This document shows, piece by piece, positions 1 to 9,271 of a DNA stretch of 64,000 nt. Positions within the stretch are counted from its first letter, which is position 1; each line of letters starts with the position of its first letter. The DNA comes from Neobacillus sp. YX16 (lineage in GTDB: Bacteria; Bacillota; Bacilli; Bacillales; Cytobacillaceae). Where the stretch lies: NCBI RefSeq assembly GCF_030123505.1, contig NZ_CP126115.1, positions 4,788,001 through 4,852,000 on the forward strand, written 5' to 3'. Below the pieces are notes generated by a model. That model was not told the origin of the DNA, did not search any database, and saw nothing but the letters and a program-made list of their open reading frames with translations. The position numbers were made by a program, and so were the translations under genes.

Positions 1-15
1 TACAAAAAGAAAATA

Positions 16-33
16 TGAATGAATAATCATTCA
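16..33. promoter_or_regulatory. FadR (TetR-type, YsiA) operator
   Basis: The 18-bp palindrome TGAATGAATAATCATTCA agrees at every position with the Bacillus FadR box (TGAATGAnTAnTCATTCA) as I know it from the beta-oxidation regulon. It begins a few bases downstream of the -10 of a minus-strand promoter, where a repressor would block transcription. In B. subtilis the gene after lcfA is fadR itself, followed by fadB and etfBA, so the operator probably controls that operon just outside the window. The site is seen; the regulator is inferred. Confidence 0.75.
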
Positions 34-40
34 TATTTTT

Positions 41-69
41 ATAATAGATATTACTTGTATTTCTGTCAA
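41..69 (-). promoter_or_regulatory. sigma-A promoter reading out of the window
   Basis: On the minus strand a perfect -35 TTGACA (64-69) is separated by 17 bp from the -10 TATTAT (41-46). It lies downstream of lcfA and points to the next gene off the window, probably fadR. The FadR-type operator at 16-33 overlaps the expected start of transcription. Confidence 0.7.
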
Positions 70-150
70 GAAATACAAAGACATTTTTATATTACTTTAC
101 TATTTCCATATAGACAAGCACTATAATACAAAAAAAAAGAAGTGCAGCAA

Positions 151-1854
151 TTAGGCATGTTTTTTGTTTTCTTCCTCTATTTTTATCATTTCTTCTTCTA
201 CAAGTGTTCTTCTTAATATCTTTCCTACTGCTGTTTTCGGCAATTCTTCTCTAAATTCATATAATCTTGGTGCCTTATAGGCCGCTAAATATTTTCTAGC
301 ATATTGATTCAAATCATCTGAGGTAATCTCTGAACCTTCTTTTAACACAACATATGCTTTAACGGTTTCACCACGGTATGGGTCTGGTATTCCTGCAGCA
401 ACCGCTTCTAAAACATCTGGGTGCTCATACAATACTTCCTCAATTTCTCTTGGATATATATTATACCCTCCTGCAATAATCATGTCCTTCTTTCTATCTA
501 CTACATAAAAATATCCTTTGTCGTCCATATAGCCAAGGTCTCCCGTATATAACCAGCCATCTTGAATGGTTTCCTCCGTTGCTTCCGGACGATTCCAGTA
601 GCCTTTCATCACTTGCGGACCTTTAATGATAATTTCTCCAATTTCACCTACAGGCATTAATTCACCATTGTCCATTGAGACAATTCTTACCTCTGTATTT
701 GGCCATGGTACGCCAATACTGCCTTTTACCCGCTCACGATCCCATAAGAAATTGGAATGGGTAACCGGTGAGGATTCTGTTAATCCATACCCTTCAACGA
801 GTTTCCCGCCTGTGACCGCTTCAAACTCCTCTTGAACTTCAATAGGGAGTGGAGCAGAGCCGCTGAGACAGGAATCAATCGACGATAAATCGTATTTCTT
901 CAAATCAGGATGATTTAATAGACCGATATAAATAGTTGGTGCTCCAGGAAACAGGGTAGGCCGTTGTTTTTGAATCGTTTTTAAAGTAGTAAGAGCATCA
1001 AACTTAGGTAATATAATCATCTTATACGCCTGCATGACCGATAATATCATGATAATGGTCATCCCATAGACGTGGAAAAACGGTACAATGCCAAGGACTG
1101 ATTCTTCACCCGGTTTTGATTTATATAGCCAGGCCGTACACATGGAAGCGTTAGCCACTAAATTTCGATGTGTCAGCATAACCCCTTTGGGAGAACCGGT
1201 TGTTCCACCTGTGTATTGAAGCAGGGCAACATCCTCTTCAAAATCAAAGTCATATTCTACGAGTTTTTTAGGCTTTATTTTTATGATTTCTTTAAATAAG
1301 TGAGTATTGCCTTCATGTTTAACATTCACGACAATTCCATATTGCTTTTTCTGGATAAAAGGATAAACTAAATTTTTGGGAAAAGGCAGGTAGTCTTTGA
1401 TAGCGGTTACAATTATATGCTGCAAATCTGTTTGCGGCATCACCTTAGAAGCGCGAGGATAGAGGATGTCGAGTGTGATGATCGCCTTAGCTCCAGAGTC
1501 CTTCATTTGGTATTCGAGTTCACGTTCGGTATATAACGGATTGGTTTGAACCACAATTCCCCCAGCCAATAAGATCCCAAAATAACTTATGACTGATTGT
1601 GGTGTATTAGCAAGCATAATAGCAACTCGGTCACCTTTTGCAATACCAATTTGCTGAAGATAACTGGCAAAAGACAATGCTTCGTGGTAAAGCTCTTTAT
1701 ACGTCATTTCCTTCCCCATAAAATGGATAGCAGTTTTTTCAGGAAAACTTTTAGCCGCATCTACTAAATACTGCTGAACAGGTTCTTTTCGAAATTCCAG
1801 TTCTGCAGGAATTTCTTCCGGGTAAGACGTGAGCCATGGTTTAGAATCATACAT
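151..1854 (-). CDS. lcfA: Long-chain fatty-acid--CoA ligase
   Basis: This cytoplasmic enzyme activates long-chain fatty acids with ATP and CoA to acyl-CoA, the entry step of beta-oxidation. The 567-residue product is full length for the AMP-binding family. The P-loop-like motif YTGGTTGSPKG is at about residue 215, GYGLTESSP at about 355, the YTGDLGYMDDKG adenylate-binding stretch at about 430, the hinge DRKKDMIIAGGYNIYP after it, and the catalytic lysine in PKTAVGKILRR near the C-terminus. The ATG follows the strong ribosome binding site AAAGGAGG. In B. subtilis lcfA heads the FadR-regulated operon lcfA-fadR-fadB-etfB-etfA. Here a separate promoter with a FadR box follows the gene, so downstream genes may be transcribed on their own. 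No clear terminator is seen after the stop codon. Confidence 0.95.
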   Translation of the reverse strand: MYDSKPWLTSYPEEIPAELEFRKEPVQQYLVDAAKSFPEKTAIHFMGKEMTYKELYHEALSFASYLQQIGIAKGDRVAIMLANTPQSVISYFGILLAGGIVVQTNPLYTERELEYQMKDSGAKAIITLDILYPRASKVMPQTDLQHIIVTAIKDYLPFPKNLVYPFIQKKQYGIVVNVKHEGNTHLFKEIIKIKPKKLVEYDFDFEEDVALLQYTGGTTGSPKGVMLTHRNLVANASMCTAWLYKSKPGEESVLGIVPFFHVYGMTIIMILSVMQAYKMIILPKFDALTTLKTIQKQRPTLFPGAPTIYIGLLNHPDLKKYDLSSIDSCLSGSAPLPIEVQEEFEAVTGGKLVEGYGLTESSPVTHSNFLWDRERVKGSIGVPWPNTEVRIVSMDNGELMPVGEIGEIIIKGPQVMKGYWNRPEATEETIQDGWLYTGDLGYMDDKGYFYVVDRKKDMIIAGGYNIYPREIEEVLYEHPDVLEAVAAGIPDPYRGETVKAYVVLKEGSEITSDDLNQYARKYLAAYKAPRLYEFREELPKTAVGKILRRTLVEEEMIKIEEENKKHA

Positions 1855-1907
1855 TATTAACCCTCCTTTTTATTCGATTATAATTTTTTCCACTTCCCTT
1901 TTATTAT

Positions 1908-1936
1908 ATTATAGTCAGACTCTTTAAACAATTGAA
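1908..1936 (-). promoter_or_regulatory. Probable lcfA promoter
   Basis: A perfect -10 TATAAT (1908-1913, minus strand) stands 17 bp from a weak -35 TTCAAT (1931-1936). No FadR box is visible around it. The tnpB element begins only a few tens of bases upstream and leaves the promoter intact. Confidence 0.5.
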
Positions 1937-2074
1937 TTAATATATATGTTTACCAAACCTAAATCGGGAAAGCCCCTGCTTTTAAGTATGGAAATGAACC
2001 GATTTTATTATTGCAGATTAAGGAATTTCTTGGTAAAATATATACAAACATACGTTTGGAAGCAGGTGTGAAAC

Positions 2075-3691
2075 ATGGCGAAAGTAAGAACTCCTTCATT
2101 TATCATCGATGTAGAATTAAAAGGGCAGAATAGAGACTTTTTAATGATCGAATCTGAATTGGAAATTAATCGCGTGATTTATAATACTTCGCTCGGTGAG
2201 TATTTGAAGAGAGAAAAACAAATGAAAAGGACAAAACGATACAAAAAATTAGTCCGTATTTCAAGAGCCATAAAATCACATCTAGCTAAAAATAGTAACA
2301 AGGAAAAGATGGAATATTTTCAAAATGAACAGAAAAACCTCTCTAAAGAATTCAAAATACTAAGAGAAGAATTTGGATTGACGGAATATTCGATGCACGA
2401 ATACATAAAAGAAGTTCGAAATCACTTTAATGGTAAAATTAATTCAATCATTGCTCAAAAAACAGCAACAAGAGCATGGAACACTGTCAAAAAGAAGTTG
2501 TTTGGCAAAGCGAAAAAAGTGGTATTTGTAAAGCGTGGAGAAATGGACTCCTTTGAAGGGAAAAACAATGATACTGGTTGGAGATTCAAAGAGGGGAAAG
2601 TAATTTCAAATTATAGGGTATTTGTATTGAAGGTAAAAAAAATGGATATCTATCTTAAAGAAGCTTTTCATCTACTAAACTCCCAACAGATATTTCAATA
2701 TAAGAACAAAGATGGAGAAACTGTTACAGACTTCTACAGGGTAAAATATGTTCGTATTATAAAACGAATCGTCCGAGGTATCGTTCGATACTATGCCCAG
2801 TTGGTTTGTACGGGTTATCCTCCCGTAAAAAGAGACAGAAAAACAGGAAAAGTTAAATATCCTTTAGGGAACGGTCCGGTTGGGACCGATATTGGCACAT
2901 CCTCTATTGCCGTATCAAGTAAATCAAAGATTCTATTGAAAAACTTGGCTGAAAACATAAAAAAGGTTGAACATTCTCAACGAGAAATCAGGTTATACAA
3001 TAGAAAACTAGACCGTTCGAAAAGAGCGACTAATCCACAGAACTTCGATGAAGCAGGTCGTATTAGAAAAGGTAAAAAGCAGCGGGAATTTTCTAATAAC
3101 TATAAAAAACTGAAAGCTCAATTGAAAGATCTATACCGAAAATTAGCCTTATATCGAAAGTTAAGCCATCAATACGAAGTCAATCGAATGGTCATGTTAG
3201 GTGATAGATTTTTCCTCGAAGAAATGAATTTTAAAGCCCTCCAGAAACGTGCTAAAAAGACAGAAGTTAGTGAAAAAACAGGTAAGTATAAAAAGAAAAA
3301 ACGCTTCGGGAAAACCATAGCTCGTCGTTCTCCTGCAGCCTTCGTAAGTATTCTTTCAAGAAAAGTCACAGCATTGGGCGGGACTCTTATAAAAGTCAAG
3401 ACATCCTCTTTTAAAGCTAGTCAATATGATCACAAAGCAGACAAATGCAAAAAGAAAGAATTAAAAGAACGTTGGCATAGATTTGATGATGGTACCAAGG
3501 TCCAACGTGATTTATATTCTGCTTTTCTTTTAATGAATTCAGATTTGGTAGGATTGAAGTCAGATAGAATATCTTGTTTAAATTCGTTTGAGCAATTTTT
3601 TGAATTTCACAAAGAAGAAATTAAGAAGATAGAAAATGATAATGAGGTAATCTTAAATTCTGGTATCAAATTGAAAGAAAATAGACTGTAG
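2075..3691 (+). CDS. tnpB: TnpB-family RNA-guided nuclease, lacking zinc-finger cysteines
   Basis: The 538-residue protein is related to IS605 OrfB/TnpB, the compact RNA-guided nuclease ancestral to Cas12. The split RuvC site can be read as GTDIGTSSIAVSS (Asp near residue 272), FLEEMNFKAL (Glu near 382-383) and QRDLYSAFL (Asp near 479), so the D-E-D triad appears intact. The segment between the last two motifs, where typical TnpB has a CxxC...CxxC zinc ribbon, reads SQYDHKADKCKKK and has only one cysteine. At 538 residues it is longer than the usual ~400, with an extended basic N-terminal half. It is AT- and Lys-rich compared with its neighbours. The ATG at 2075 has only a modest ribosome binding site (GCAGGTG). 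There is no tnpA partner, so movement in trans or domestication is possible. Function is inferred from motifs. Confidence 0.85.
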   Translation: MAKVRTPSFIIDVELKGQNRDFLMIESELEINRVIYNTSLGEYLKREKQMKRTKRYKKLVRISRAIKSHLAKNSNKEKMEYFQNEQKNLSKEFKILREEFGLTEYSMHEYIKEVRNHFNGKINSIIAQKTATRAWNTVKKKLFGKAKKVVFVKRGEMDSFEGKNNDTGWRFKEGKVISNYRVFVLKVKKMDIYLKEAFHLLNSQQIFQYKNKDGETVTDFYRVKYVRIIKRIVRGIVRYYAQLVCTGYPPVKRDRKTGKVKYPLGNGPVGTDIGTSSIAVSSKSKILLKNLAENIKKVEHSQREIRLYNRKLDRSKRATNPQNFDEAGRIRKGKKQREFSNNYKKLKAQLKDLYRKLALYRKLSHQYEVNRMVMLGDRFFLEEMNFKALQKRAKKTEVSEKTGKYKKKKRFGKTIARRSPAAFVSILSRKVTALGGTLIKVKTSSFKASQYDHKADKCKKKELKERWHRFDDGTKVQRDLYSAFLLMNSDLVGLKSDRISCLNSFEQFFEFHKEEIKKIENDNEVILNSGIKLKENRL

Positions 3692-3921
3692 GATGTGCAG
3701 CCTAACATTTCATTTCTTTGCGGCTTGATGTAGCCGAGTTCGCTAGAACAAAAGATGTAGTCGTCAATGGTAACAAAGGTTGCTTTGACTGCGAATGTTC
3801 TAACAGAACTAGTTACAGTTCCTGTTTCCAAAGCCGTTTTCTTCTTGAAGAAAAGTGTGTGGACGAATAGGCGAAGACTAGGAAGTTATGAACCCGCTGC
3901 ATTTAGCATGTGGAGCATCAG
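3692..3921 (+). ncRNA. Candidate omega/re-RNA scaffold at the tnpB 3' end
   Basis: TnpB proteins use a guide RNA whose scaffold comes from the 3' end of the element and whose guide is the flanking DNA. The ~230 noncoding bases after the tnpB stop end in AACCCGCTGC-ATTTA-GCATGTGGAGC, a hairpin with one bulged base of the kind that closes IS605 right ends. If that is the scaffold end, the guide begins at about 3922 (TATTTCACGATAC). The RNA is inferred from position and this hairpin; its 5' boundary is not visible. Confidence 0.5.
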
Positions 3922-3934
3922 TATTTCACGATAC

Positions 3935-3966
3935 AAAAAAATCACCGCTGAAGGTTCAGCGATGAT
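3935..3966 (-). terminator. Rho-independent terminator of the mutS2-yshE unit
   Basis: On the minus strand the stem ATCATCGCTGAA / TTCAGCGGTGAT with a two-base loop (3941-3966) is followed by seven T residues. It comes right after the short ORF downstream of yshE. Confidence 0.85.
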
Positions 3967-3972
3967 CTCAAC

Positions 3973-4050
3973 TTAAAATATCATATACCCCAAGCCAATT
4001 AGCAAAAACAATGCGCATAATCCAAGAAGTACTTTCGCTAATGTCTCCAC
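3973..4050 (-). CDS. Small hydrophobic membrane peptide, 25 aa
   Basis: A GTG at 4048-4050 opens a 25-codon reading frame, METLAKVLLGLCALFLLIGL followed by GYMIF, ending in TAA at 3973. The ribosome binding site AAGGGGAG overlaps the yshE stop codon and stands seven bases from the GTG. The terminator at 3935-3966 follows directly. Residues 6-25 form one uninterrupted hydrophobic helix, so this would be a single-pass membrane peptide made with YshE. I recognise no family. The evidence is spacing, ribosome binding site and composition; conservation in relatives would settle it. Confidence 0.55.
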   Translation of the reverse strand: METLAKVLLGLCALFLLIGLGYMIF

Positions 4051-4063
4051 GCCTAATCTCCCC

Positions 4064-4471
4064 TTACGATATTCCCGCACCTATAACAAAGGATAAGCCG
4101 ATTGATATAATCATCGCAATGAATCCAACCGCGCGATTATCATTTTTAATTTCTTCGTCAATATTAAATTTAGGTGTTAAGAATTCAAAGATAAAATATC
4201 CAACCAGTAATAGCACAAAGCCAAATACTCCCCAGCTAATCATCGTTACCAAAGAATCATTTTGTTCAATGGAATAGCGGAAAATGTTGGCAATCCCAAA
4301 TATTTTCCCTCCGGTCGCCATAGCTACAGCGATATTGCCCTTTTGGATTTCTTCCCAATTTTTATATTTCGTTACTACTTCAAAAATAGCTAAAAAGACA
4401 ACCACACATAGTATAACTACACTATAATTGGCAGCACTTTGAATATAAACGTTATCCCAAAACTGGTTCAT
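4064..4471 (-). CDS. yshE: DUF350 family membrane protein YshE
   Basis: The 135-residue protein has four predicted membrane segments, at about 15-32, 50-65, 75-95 and 112-133, with the short polar motif YKNWEEIQKGNIAVA after the first. This matches the DUF350 family, represented next to mutS2 in B. subtilis by YshE. Its biochemical role is not known. It follows mutS2 after 41 bases and is probably cotranscribed with it. The small ORF at 3973-4050 starts 13 bases beyond its stop. Confidence 0.85.
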   Translation of the reverse strand: MNQFWDNVYIQSAANYSVVILCVVVFLAIFEVVTKYKNWEEIQKGNIAVAMATGGKIFGIANIFRYSIEQNDSLVTMISWGVFGFVLLLVGYFIFEFLTPKFNIDEEIKNDNRAVGFIAMIISIGLSFVIGAGIS

Positions 4472-4512
4472 TGCCTATTCTCCCCGGATATTATTTAAGG
4501 CTCTTTTCTTCC

Positions 4513-6870
4513 TTATTTAAATTCGACCACGGTAACACCAGAACCACCTTCACCTGCTTCTCCAAAGCGAATTTTCTTTACAGAACGGTGATTTCGTAAA
4601 TACTCCTGGACTCCCTGTCTTAAAGCGCCCGTGCCTTTCCCGTGAATAATCGATACACGAGGATAGTTTGATAATAACGCATCATCTATATATTTTTCCA
4701 CTCTTAAGAGTGCTGCTTCATATCTTTCTCCGCGCAAATCTAATTCCAGCTTTACATCCGCGTCTCTGCCTTGAACAATTGCCATCGGTCTTGTTTCTAC
4801 TGGCTTCGGTGTGCTGATATACTCTAAATCCTTTTCTTTTACCTTCATTTTCAGGATTCCGATTTGCACCTGCCATTCGTTGTCTGACACTTTTTCTAGA
4901 AGTGTACCCTTTTGTCCAAATGTCAGGACTTTCACCTCATCACCAGGTGTGAAGGTATGCTTCTTACTTTTCTTATTGATTAGTTTGGAGGATTTAGTTA
5001 TTTCTGGTGTTGCGGCTTCAAGACGTCGCTTTGCATCAATTAATTCGTGTTCCTTAATATCCGCTTGCTTCTCAATCCTCATTTTACGAAGGTCACGAAT
5101 AACCTTTTCTGCCTCACTCTTTGCCTCTTCAAGAATTTCACCAGCTTGTTCAGCCGCTTTTTCAAGCATAGAGTCTTTGTTCTCATAAAATTCGATCATC
5201 TGCTTTTGCATTTCCTGATGGAGCTTTTCTGCCTGTCTTAAATAATCACGTGCTTCTTCCTGTTCGGTTTCTGCTTGACGCTTACTGCTTTCCAACGAGG
5301 CAATCATCTTATCAATTTGATTGGTATCTTCACTGACATGAGATCTTGCCGCCTGAATCACTGAATCGCTTAAGCCTAATCGTTTTGAAATTTCAAACGC
5401 ATTGCTTCGTCCTGGTACACCTAGGAGCAGCTTGTAAGTAGGGCTTAAGGTTTCAACATCAAATTCTACACTAGCATTGAGAACACCTTCGCGGTTATAG
5501 CCATAGGCCTTTAATTCTGGATAATGCGTGGTAGCAATGACTCGTGCTCCTCGATGGTGCACCTCATCTAAGATGGAAATCGCAAGCGCAGCACCTTCCT
5601 GCGGGTCTGTGCCAGCACCAAGCTCGTCGAAAAGGACTAGAGTATTATAATCAACCTTCTCCAAAATATCCACGATATTTACCATGTGGGAAGAAAACGT
5701 ACTTAGGCTTTGTTCAATCGACTGTTCATCACCAATGTCAGCATAAATAGCATCAAATACAGCAAGCTCAGAGCCGTCAAAGGCAGGAACCTGCAAGCCA
5801 GCCTGGGCCATTAACGAACATAATCCCAGCGTTTTTAAGGTAACGGTTTTACCACCTGTATTTGGTCCGGTAATTACAATCGTTGTATAATCCTTTCCAA
5901 GCAAAATATCATTAGCGACCACCTCATCCATCGGAATTAACGGGTGTCTGGCTTTATATAGGGAGATTCGTCCTTCATTATTCATGAGCGGCATACTTGC
6001 TTTCATCTTACGGCCATATCTTGCCTTTGCAAAAATAAAATCAAGATTGCCCAGGATTTCTACAATTACTTGCAGCTCTGACTCAAATTCAGCAGTCTTC
6101 GCAGAAAGCTCCGATAATATTCTTTCAATTTCAAGCTGTTCTTTTACTCTTATATCTTGTAATTGATTGTTTAGCTGGACGATGACTTGTGGTTCAATAA
6201 ATAGAGTCTGACCCGATGAGCTCTGGTCATGGATAATTCCTCCATAGTGACCGCGATACTCTTGTTTAACAGGAATAACGAAGCGGTCATTACGGATCGT
6301 GACGATAGAGTCCGACAACATCTTTGCAGCATTTGAGGAGCGAATCATGCTTTCTAGTTTTTCACGTACACGCGCTTCATTCGAGCGCAGCTGGTGCCTT
6401 AACGTGCGCAGCAGTTCACTCGCGCTATCAAGAACTTCGCCACTCTCATCAATTGCATATCTAATCGATTCCTCTAAATTTACTAAAGGAATAATTCGGT
6501 CGACCTGCTCCAATAAAATGGGAATTTCGGTTCTTTCTTCGGCAATATCTTCTATAAATCGCTTCATTTGCCGGCTTGCACGGATGGTGCTAGCCACCTG
6601 TATCAGCTCATGTGAACTAAGGACTCCACCAATAACAGAGCGCTTAATATGGGCACGAATATCATGAATGCCTGATAACGGGATGTTTCCTTTTATTCGT
6701 AAAACGGTCGAGGCCTCATCTGTTTCTGCTTGAAGCTCTACTACTTCTTCAAAATCAGTAGATGGGACCAATCTTTTTAACTTATCTATTCCAAGTGATG
6801 ACGCTGCATGCTCGATGAGCTGGTCCCTCACTTTGGTAAATTCCAATACCTTTAACGTTCTTTCTTGCAT
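4513..6870 (-). CDS. mutS2: Endonuclease MutS2 / ribosome-collision factor
   Basis: The 785-residue protein has the MutS2 plan: an N-terminal core and clamp region, an ABC-type ATPase with Walker A GPNTGGKT near residue 334 and Walker [17 protein letters not shown], a long coiled coil at about 515-620, a KOW-like segment, and a C-terminal Smr domain from about 711 ([19 protein letters not shown]). MutS2 restrains homologous recombination in some bacteria. In B. subtilis it also binds collided ribosomes and splits them, with the Smr domain contacting nucleic acid. It starts at ATG just after polX and belongs to the zapA-cvpA-polX-mutS2-yshE run. Length and motifs are complete. Confidence 0.96.
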   Translation of the reverse strand: MQERTLKVLEFTKVRDQLIEHAASSLGIDKLKRLVPSTDFEEVVELQAETDEASTVLRIKGNIPLSGIHDIRAHIKRSVIGGVLSSHELIQVASTIRASRQMKRFIEDIAEERTEIPILLEQVDRIIPLVNLEESIRYAIDESGEVLDSASELLRTLRHQLRSNEARVREKLESMIRSSNAAKMLSDSIVTIRNDRFVIPVKQEYRGHYGGIIHDQSSSGQTLFIEPQVIVQLNNQLQDIRVKEQLEIERILSELSAKTAEFESELQVIVEILGNLDFIFAKARYGRKMKASMPLMNNEGRISLYKARHPLIPMDEVVANDILLGKDYTTIVITGPNTGGKTVTLKTLGLCSLMAQAGLQVPAFDGSELAVFDAIYADIGDEQSIEQSLSTFSSHMVNIVDILEKVDYNTLVLFDELGAGTDPQEGAALAISILDEVHHRGARVIATTHYPELKAYGYNREGVLNASVEFDVETLSPTYKLLLGVPGRSNAFEISKRLGLSDSVIQAARSHVSEDTNQIDKMIASLESSKRQAETEQEEARDYLRQAEKLHQEMQKQMIEFYENKDSMLEKAAEQAGEILEEAKSEAEKVIRDLRKMRIEKQADIKEHELIDAKRRLEAATPEITKSSKLINKKSKKHTFTPGDEVKVLTFGQKGTLLEKVSDNEWQVQIGILKMKVKEKDLEYISTPKPVETRPMAIVQGRDADVKLELDLRGERYEAALLRVEKYIDDALLSNYPRVSIIHGKGTGALRQGVQEYLRNHRSVKKIRFGEAGEGGSGVTVVEFK

Positions 6871-6883
6871 GGAGATGAACCCC

Positions 6884-8605
6884 CTATTTTCGATTATGCA
6901 AAAACTCTAGTAAGTCTTTCGGTTCAAGCGCATTGATCACTGATGATTTTTTAATCCATCCCTTTTTAGCTGTTGAAACGCCTACCCCCATATGTGATAG
7001 CGTTTCTTTTTTATGGGCATCCGTATTAATAAATATCTTAACACCTGCATCCTGCGCTTTTCGTAAATATTCGGCTTTTAAATCCAATCGATTTGGATTG
7101 GCATTAAGCTCTAAAGCCGTGTTCGTTTCTTTTGCTAACTCTATAAGCATATCGATATCAACATCATAACCTTCACGACGGCCAATCTTTCTGCCAGTGG
7201 GATGCGCAATTAAATCCACATGTGCATTTTTTAATGCTGTACTTAGGCGTTCCATTATTTTTTCTCTTGGCTGTGAAAAAGCTGAGTGTATCGATGCAAT
7301 GACGAAATCCATTTCAGCTAGGAGATCGTCCTCATAATCTAATGTGCCATCTGGTAAGATATCCATTTCAACACCTGATAGGATTAGAATATCATCATAT
7401 TTCTCATTTAACTTCTTAATTTCTTCTTTTTGCTGCAATAACCGCTCACGTGTCAGTCCATTTGCCACCTTTAAATACTGGGAGTGGTCAGTAATTGCCA
7501 TATACTTATAACCCTTTGCAATACACTCTTCAACCATTTCCTCAATCGAATGAGCCCCATCGCTCCAGGTTGAGTGCATGTGAAGATCGCCCTTTATATC
7601 ACTAAGCTCGATTAAGTCTTCGTGGGCTGAAAAATCCTCCACTTCTTTGCCATCTTCTCTTATTTCAGGAGGAATAAAAGGAAGGTCAAAATGCTTAAAA
7701 AACTCTTCCTCTGAAGAAAAAGTTAGGATTTCACCTGTCTCGACATTTTCCACACCATACTCACTTATTTTTTCACCGCGCTCTTTTGCTAGCTGTCTCA
7801 TTCGGACATTGTGGTCCTTTGAACCTGTAAAATGGTGAAGAGTCGTGATAAATTCCTCTGGTTTAACGATTCGAAAATCGACTGAAACATCATAATCAAA
7901 GCCAAAAACAAGTGATACCTTAGTATCTCCAGCACCAATAGTTTCTTTTATATTGGGTAATTCCAGCAAGAACTGTTTCACCTTTTCAGGCTGCTCACTT
8001 GAAATAATAAAGTCTAGATCTTTAACGGTTTCTCGCACTCTTCGTAAGCTTCCAGCCCGAGAGAATTTATGAATCTCAGGAAGTTCAGCAAGCCTCTCCT
8101 CAATCTGCTGTGCAATTGGCAGCATGTAGGCGAGAGGCAGTCTGTCTGGCCTTGAACCCACATTGGCGATCGCACTTAGGATTTTTTCTTCTGTCTTCTT
8201 TCCGAAACCTGCTAGTGCTTGGACTTTCCCTGCTTTACAGGCTTCTTCTAAGGTTGTGACATCTTCTATTCCTAGTTCTTTGTGAAGCTTAGATATCTTT
8301 TTCCCGCCTAGCCCTGGTAATTGTAATAACGGAATTAACCCCTTTGGAACCTCTTCCTTCAATTCTTTCAATACTGTGGAAGTGCCTTCATTTATGTATT
8401 CTTCAATAACAGCTCCGGTCCCTTTGCCGATTCCTGATAACTTGGTAAAATCCTCGATATCAGATAAACTGCGATCATCAAATTCAAGTGCTGATGCGGC
8501 TTTTCGAAAGGCAGAAACCTTGAAGGGATTTTCACCTTTCAACTCCATATATACCGCGATTGTTTCTAATAAGCGAATTAAATCCTTTTTATTTACCTCC
8601 ATCAT
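6884..8605 (-). CDS. polX: DNA polymerase/3'-5' exonuclease PolX
   Basis: PolX is a family-X repair polymerase that fills short gaps in base excision repair and carries a PHP nuclease. The N-terminal part has helix-hairpin-helix motifs ([30 protein letters not shown]) and the nucleotidyltransferase site [15 protein letters not shown]. The C-terminal PHP domain, from about residue 340, shows [16 protein letters not shown], and the late metal site TDAH. About 573 residues is normal. A GTG six bases upstream (8611) is also in frame. I prefer the ATG at 8605, six bases after AAGGTGG, and a second ATG follows directly. The gene lies 13 bases before mutS2. Confidence 0.95.
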   Translation of the reverse strand: MMEVNKKDLIRLLETIAVYMELKGENPFKVSAFRKAASALEFDDRSLSDIEDFTKLSGIGKGTGAVIEEYINEGTSTVLKELKEEVPKGLIPLLQLPGLGGKKISKLHKELGIEDVTTLEEACKAGKVQALAGFGKKTEEKILSAIANVGSRPDRLPLAYMLPIAQQIEERLAELPEIHKFSRAGSLRRVRETVKDLDFIISSEQPEKVKQFLLELPNIKETIGAGDTKVSLVFGFDYDVSVDFRIVKPEEFITTLHHFTGSKDHNVRMRQLAKERGEKISEYGVENVETGEILTFSSEEEFFKHFDLPFIPPEIREDGKEVEDFSAHEDLIELSDIKGDLHMHSTWSDGAHSIEEMVEECIAKGYKYMAITDHSQYLKVANGLTRERLLQQKEEIKKLNEKYDDILILSGVEMDILPDGTLDYEDDLLAEMDFVIASIHSAFSQPREKIMERLSTALKNAHVDLIAHPTGRKIGRREGYDVDIDMLIELAKETNTALELNANPNRLDLKAEYLRKAQDAGVKIFINTDAHKKETLSHMGVGVSTAKKGWIKKSSVINALEPKDLLEFLHNRK

Positions 8606-8646
8606 TTCCACCCACCTTGCTATTATTTTAACCTTTTAATAGAAAA

Positions 8647-8730
8647 ACTTCTCCTAGAGAGAAGTTAAAGAGCAACATCTCTCCTAGAGAGAAGTTAAAG
8701 ACCTACTTCTCTCCTAGAGAGAAGTTAATG
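8647..8730. repeat. Three tandem 30-bp palindromic repeats
   Basis: The core CTCCTAGAGAGAAGTTAAAG recurs at 8651, 8681 and 8711 with a 30-bp period. Each core completes the palindrome TTCTCTC-CTA-GAGAGAA or a near copy. The third copy contains the stop codon and last codons of the cvpA-like gene. The array fills the gap between that gene and polX, where it could form three hairpins in the mRNA. There is no T-run, so it is not an ordinary terminator. Confidence 0.9.
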
Positions 8731-9268
8731 CAGCTGTATATTCTATCCACATACTTTTTATTTGCTGTGATAAGAATGGTGTATGATTCACAATCAAGTT
8801 CGCCATAATGGAATCATCCAAAGGTTTTTGCAAAACTTCCATTGGAACAAGCGCAGCAATATATAATAAAATAAAGAGTAATAAATAGACTTCGGCAAAA
8901 CCAAGGATGCCGCCTGCCCAGACATTTAATTGCTTAAGGATTGGCAAATGGGCAATAAAATCAAGCATGGAGCCAATTATTTGTAACAGAATCTTTACTG
9001 CAAAGAAAATGATGACAAATGCAATGGCGCGGTAAAAGGCATCCTCTAAATTTCCATTCTCACTTAATAGTTTTAGAGGGGAAGTTGTTCCAAGATTCGG
9101 ATAGGGGACCCATAGCGTTAGTCTTGGAGCCAAATCATCATAGTATAAATTTGCCACTATGTATGCAATAATAAAACCTGTTAAATGGACTAACTGCAAA
9201 ATGAAGCCTCTTTTTAAACCAATAAAAAAACCAAAAACTAATAAAATAATAATTGCTAAATCCAACAT
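8714..9268 (-). CDS. yshB: CvpA family membrane protein YshB
   Basis: The 184-residue protein has four hydrophobic segments, at about 4-20, 25-42, 75-100 and 118-142, and matches the CvpA/colicin V production family. It lies next to zapA as YshB does in B. subtilis. No catalytic motif is visible and the cellular role is unsettled. The start ATG is three bases after the zapA stop, so the two are translated from one message. Its last residues (ALTSL) and stop codon come from the palindromic repeat that follows, so the C-terminus may have been altered by that array. Confidence 0.85.
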   Translation of the reverse strand: MLDLAIIILLVFGFFIGLKRGFILQLVHLTGFIIAYIVANLYYDDLAPRLTLWVPYPNLGTTSPLKLLSENGNLEDAFYRAIAFVIIFFAVKILLQIIGSMLDFIAHLPILKQLNVWAGGILGFAEVYLLLFILLYIAALVPMEVLQKPLDDSIMANLIVNHTPFLSQQIKSMWIEYTAALTSL

Positions 9269-9271
9269 GAC

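Larger units (their letters stand above)
1950..3921 (+). mobile_element. Solo tnpB element of the IS200/IS605 type
   Basis: The region holds tnpB without a tnpA transposase. Two similar imperfect hairpins frame it: CCCTGC-TTTTAA-GTATGG near 1974-1991 on the left, and a stem of CCGC+TGC with GCATGTGG around 3894-3913 on the right, in the position where IS605 elements carry their subterminal hairpins. The sequence GTTTAC just left of the left hairpin could be the target motif. The exact ends are estimates, because these elements make no target duplication. It sits between lcfA and the terminator of the mutS2-yshE unit, and disrupts neither gene. Confidence 0.6.

Noticed and set aside
151..180. 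Terminator after lcfA from the long T-run on the minus strand
   Set aside because: The stretch before the T-run does not form a convincing stem.
3767..3976. 69-codon plus-strand ORF after tnpB
   Set aside because: It covers the presumed RNA scaffold and the right-end hairpin; no ribosome binding site, no recognisable product.
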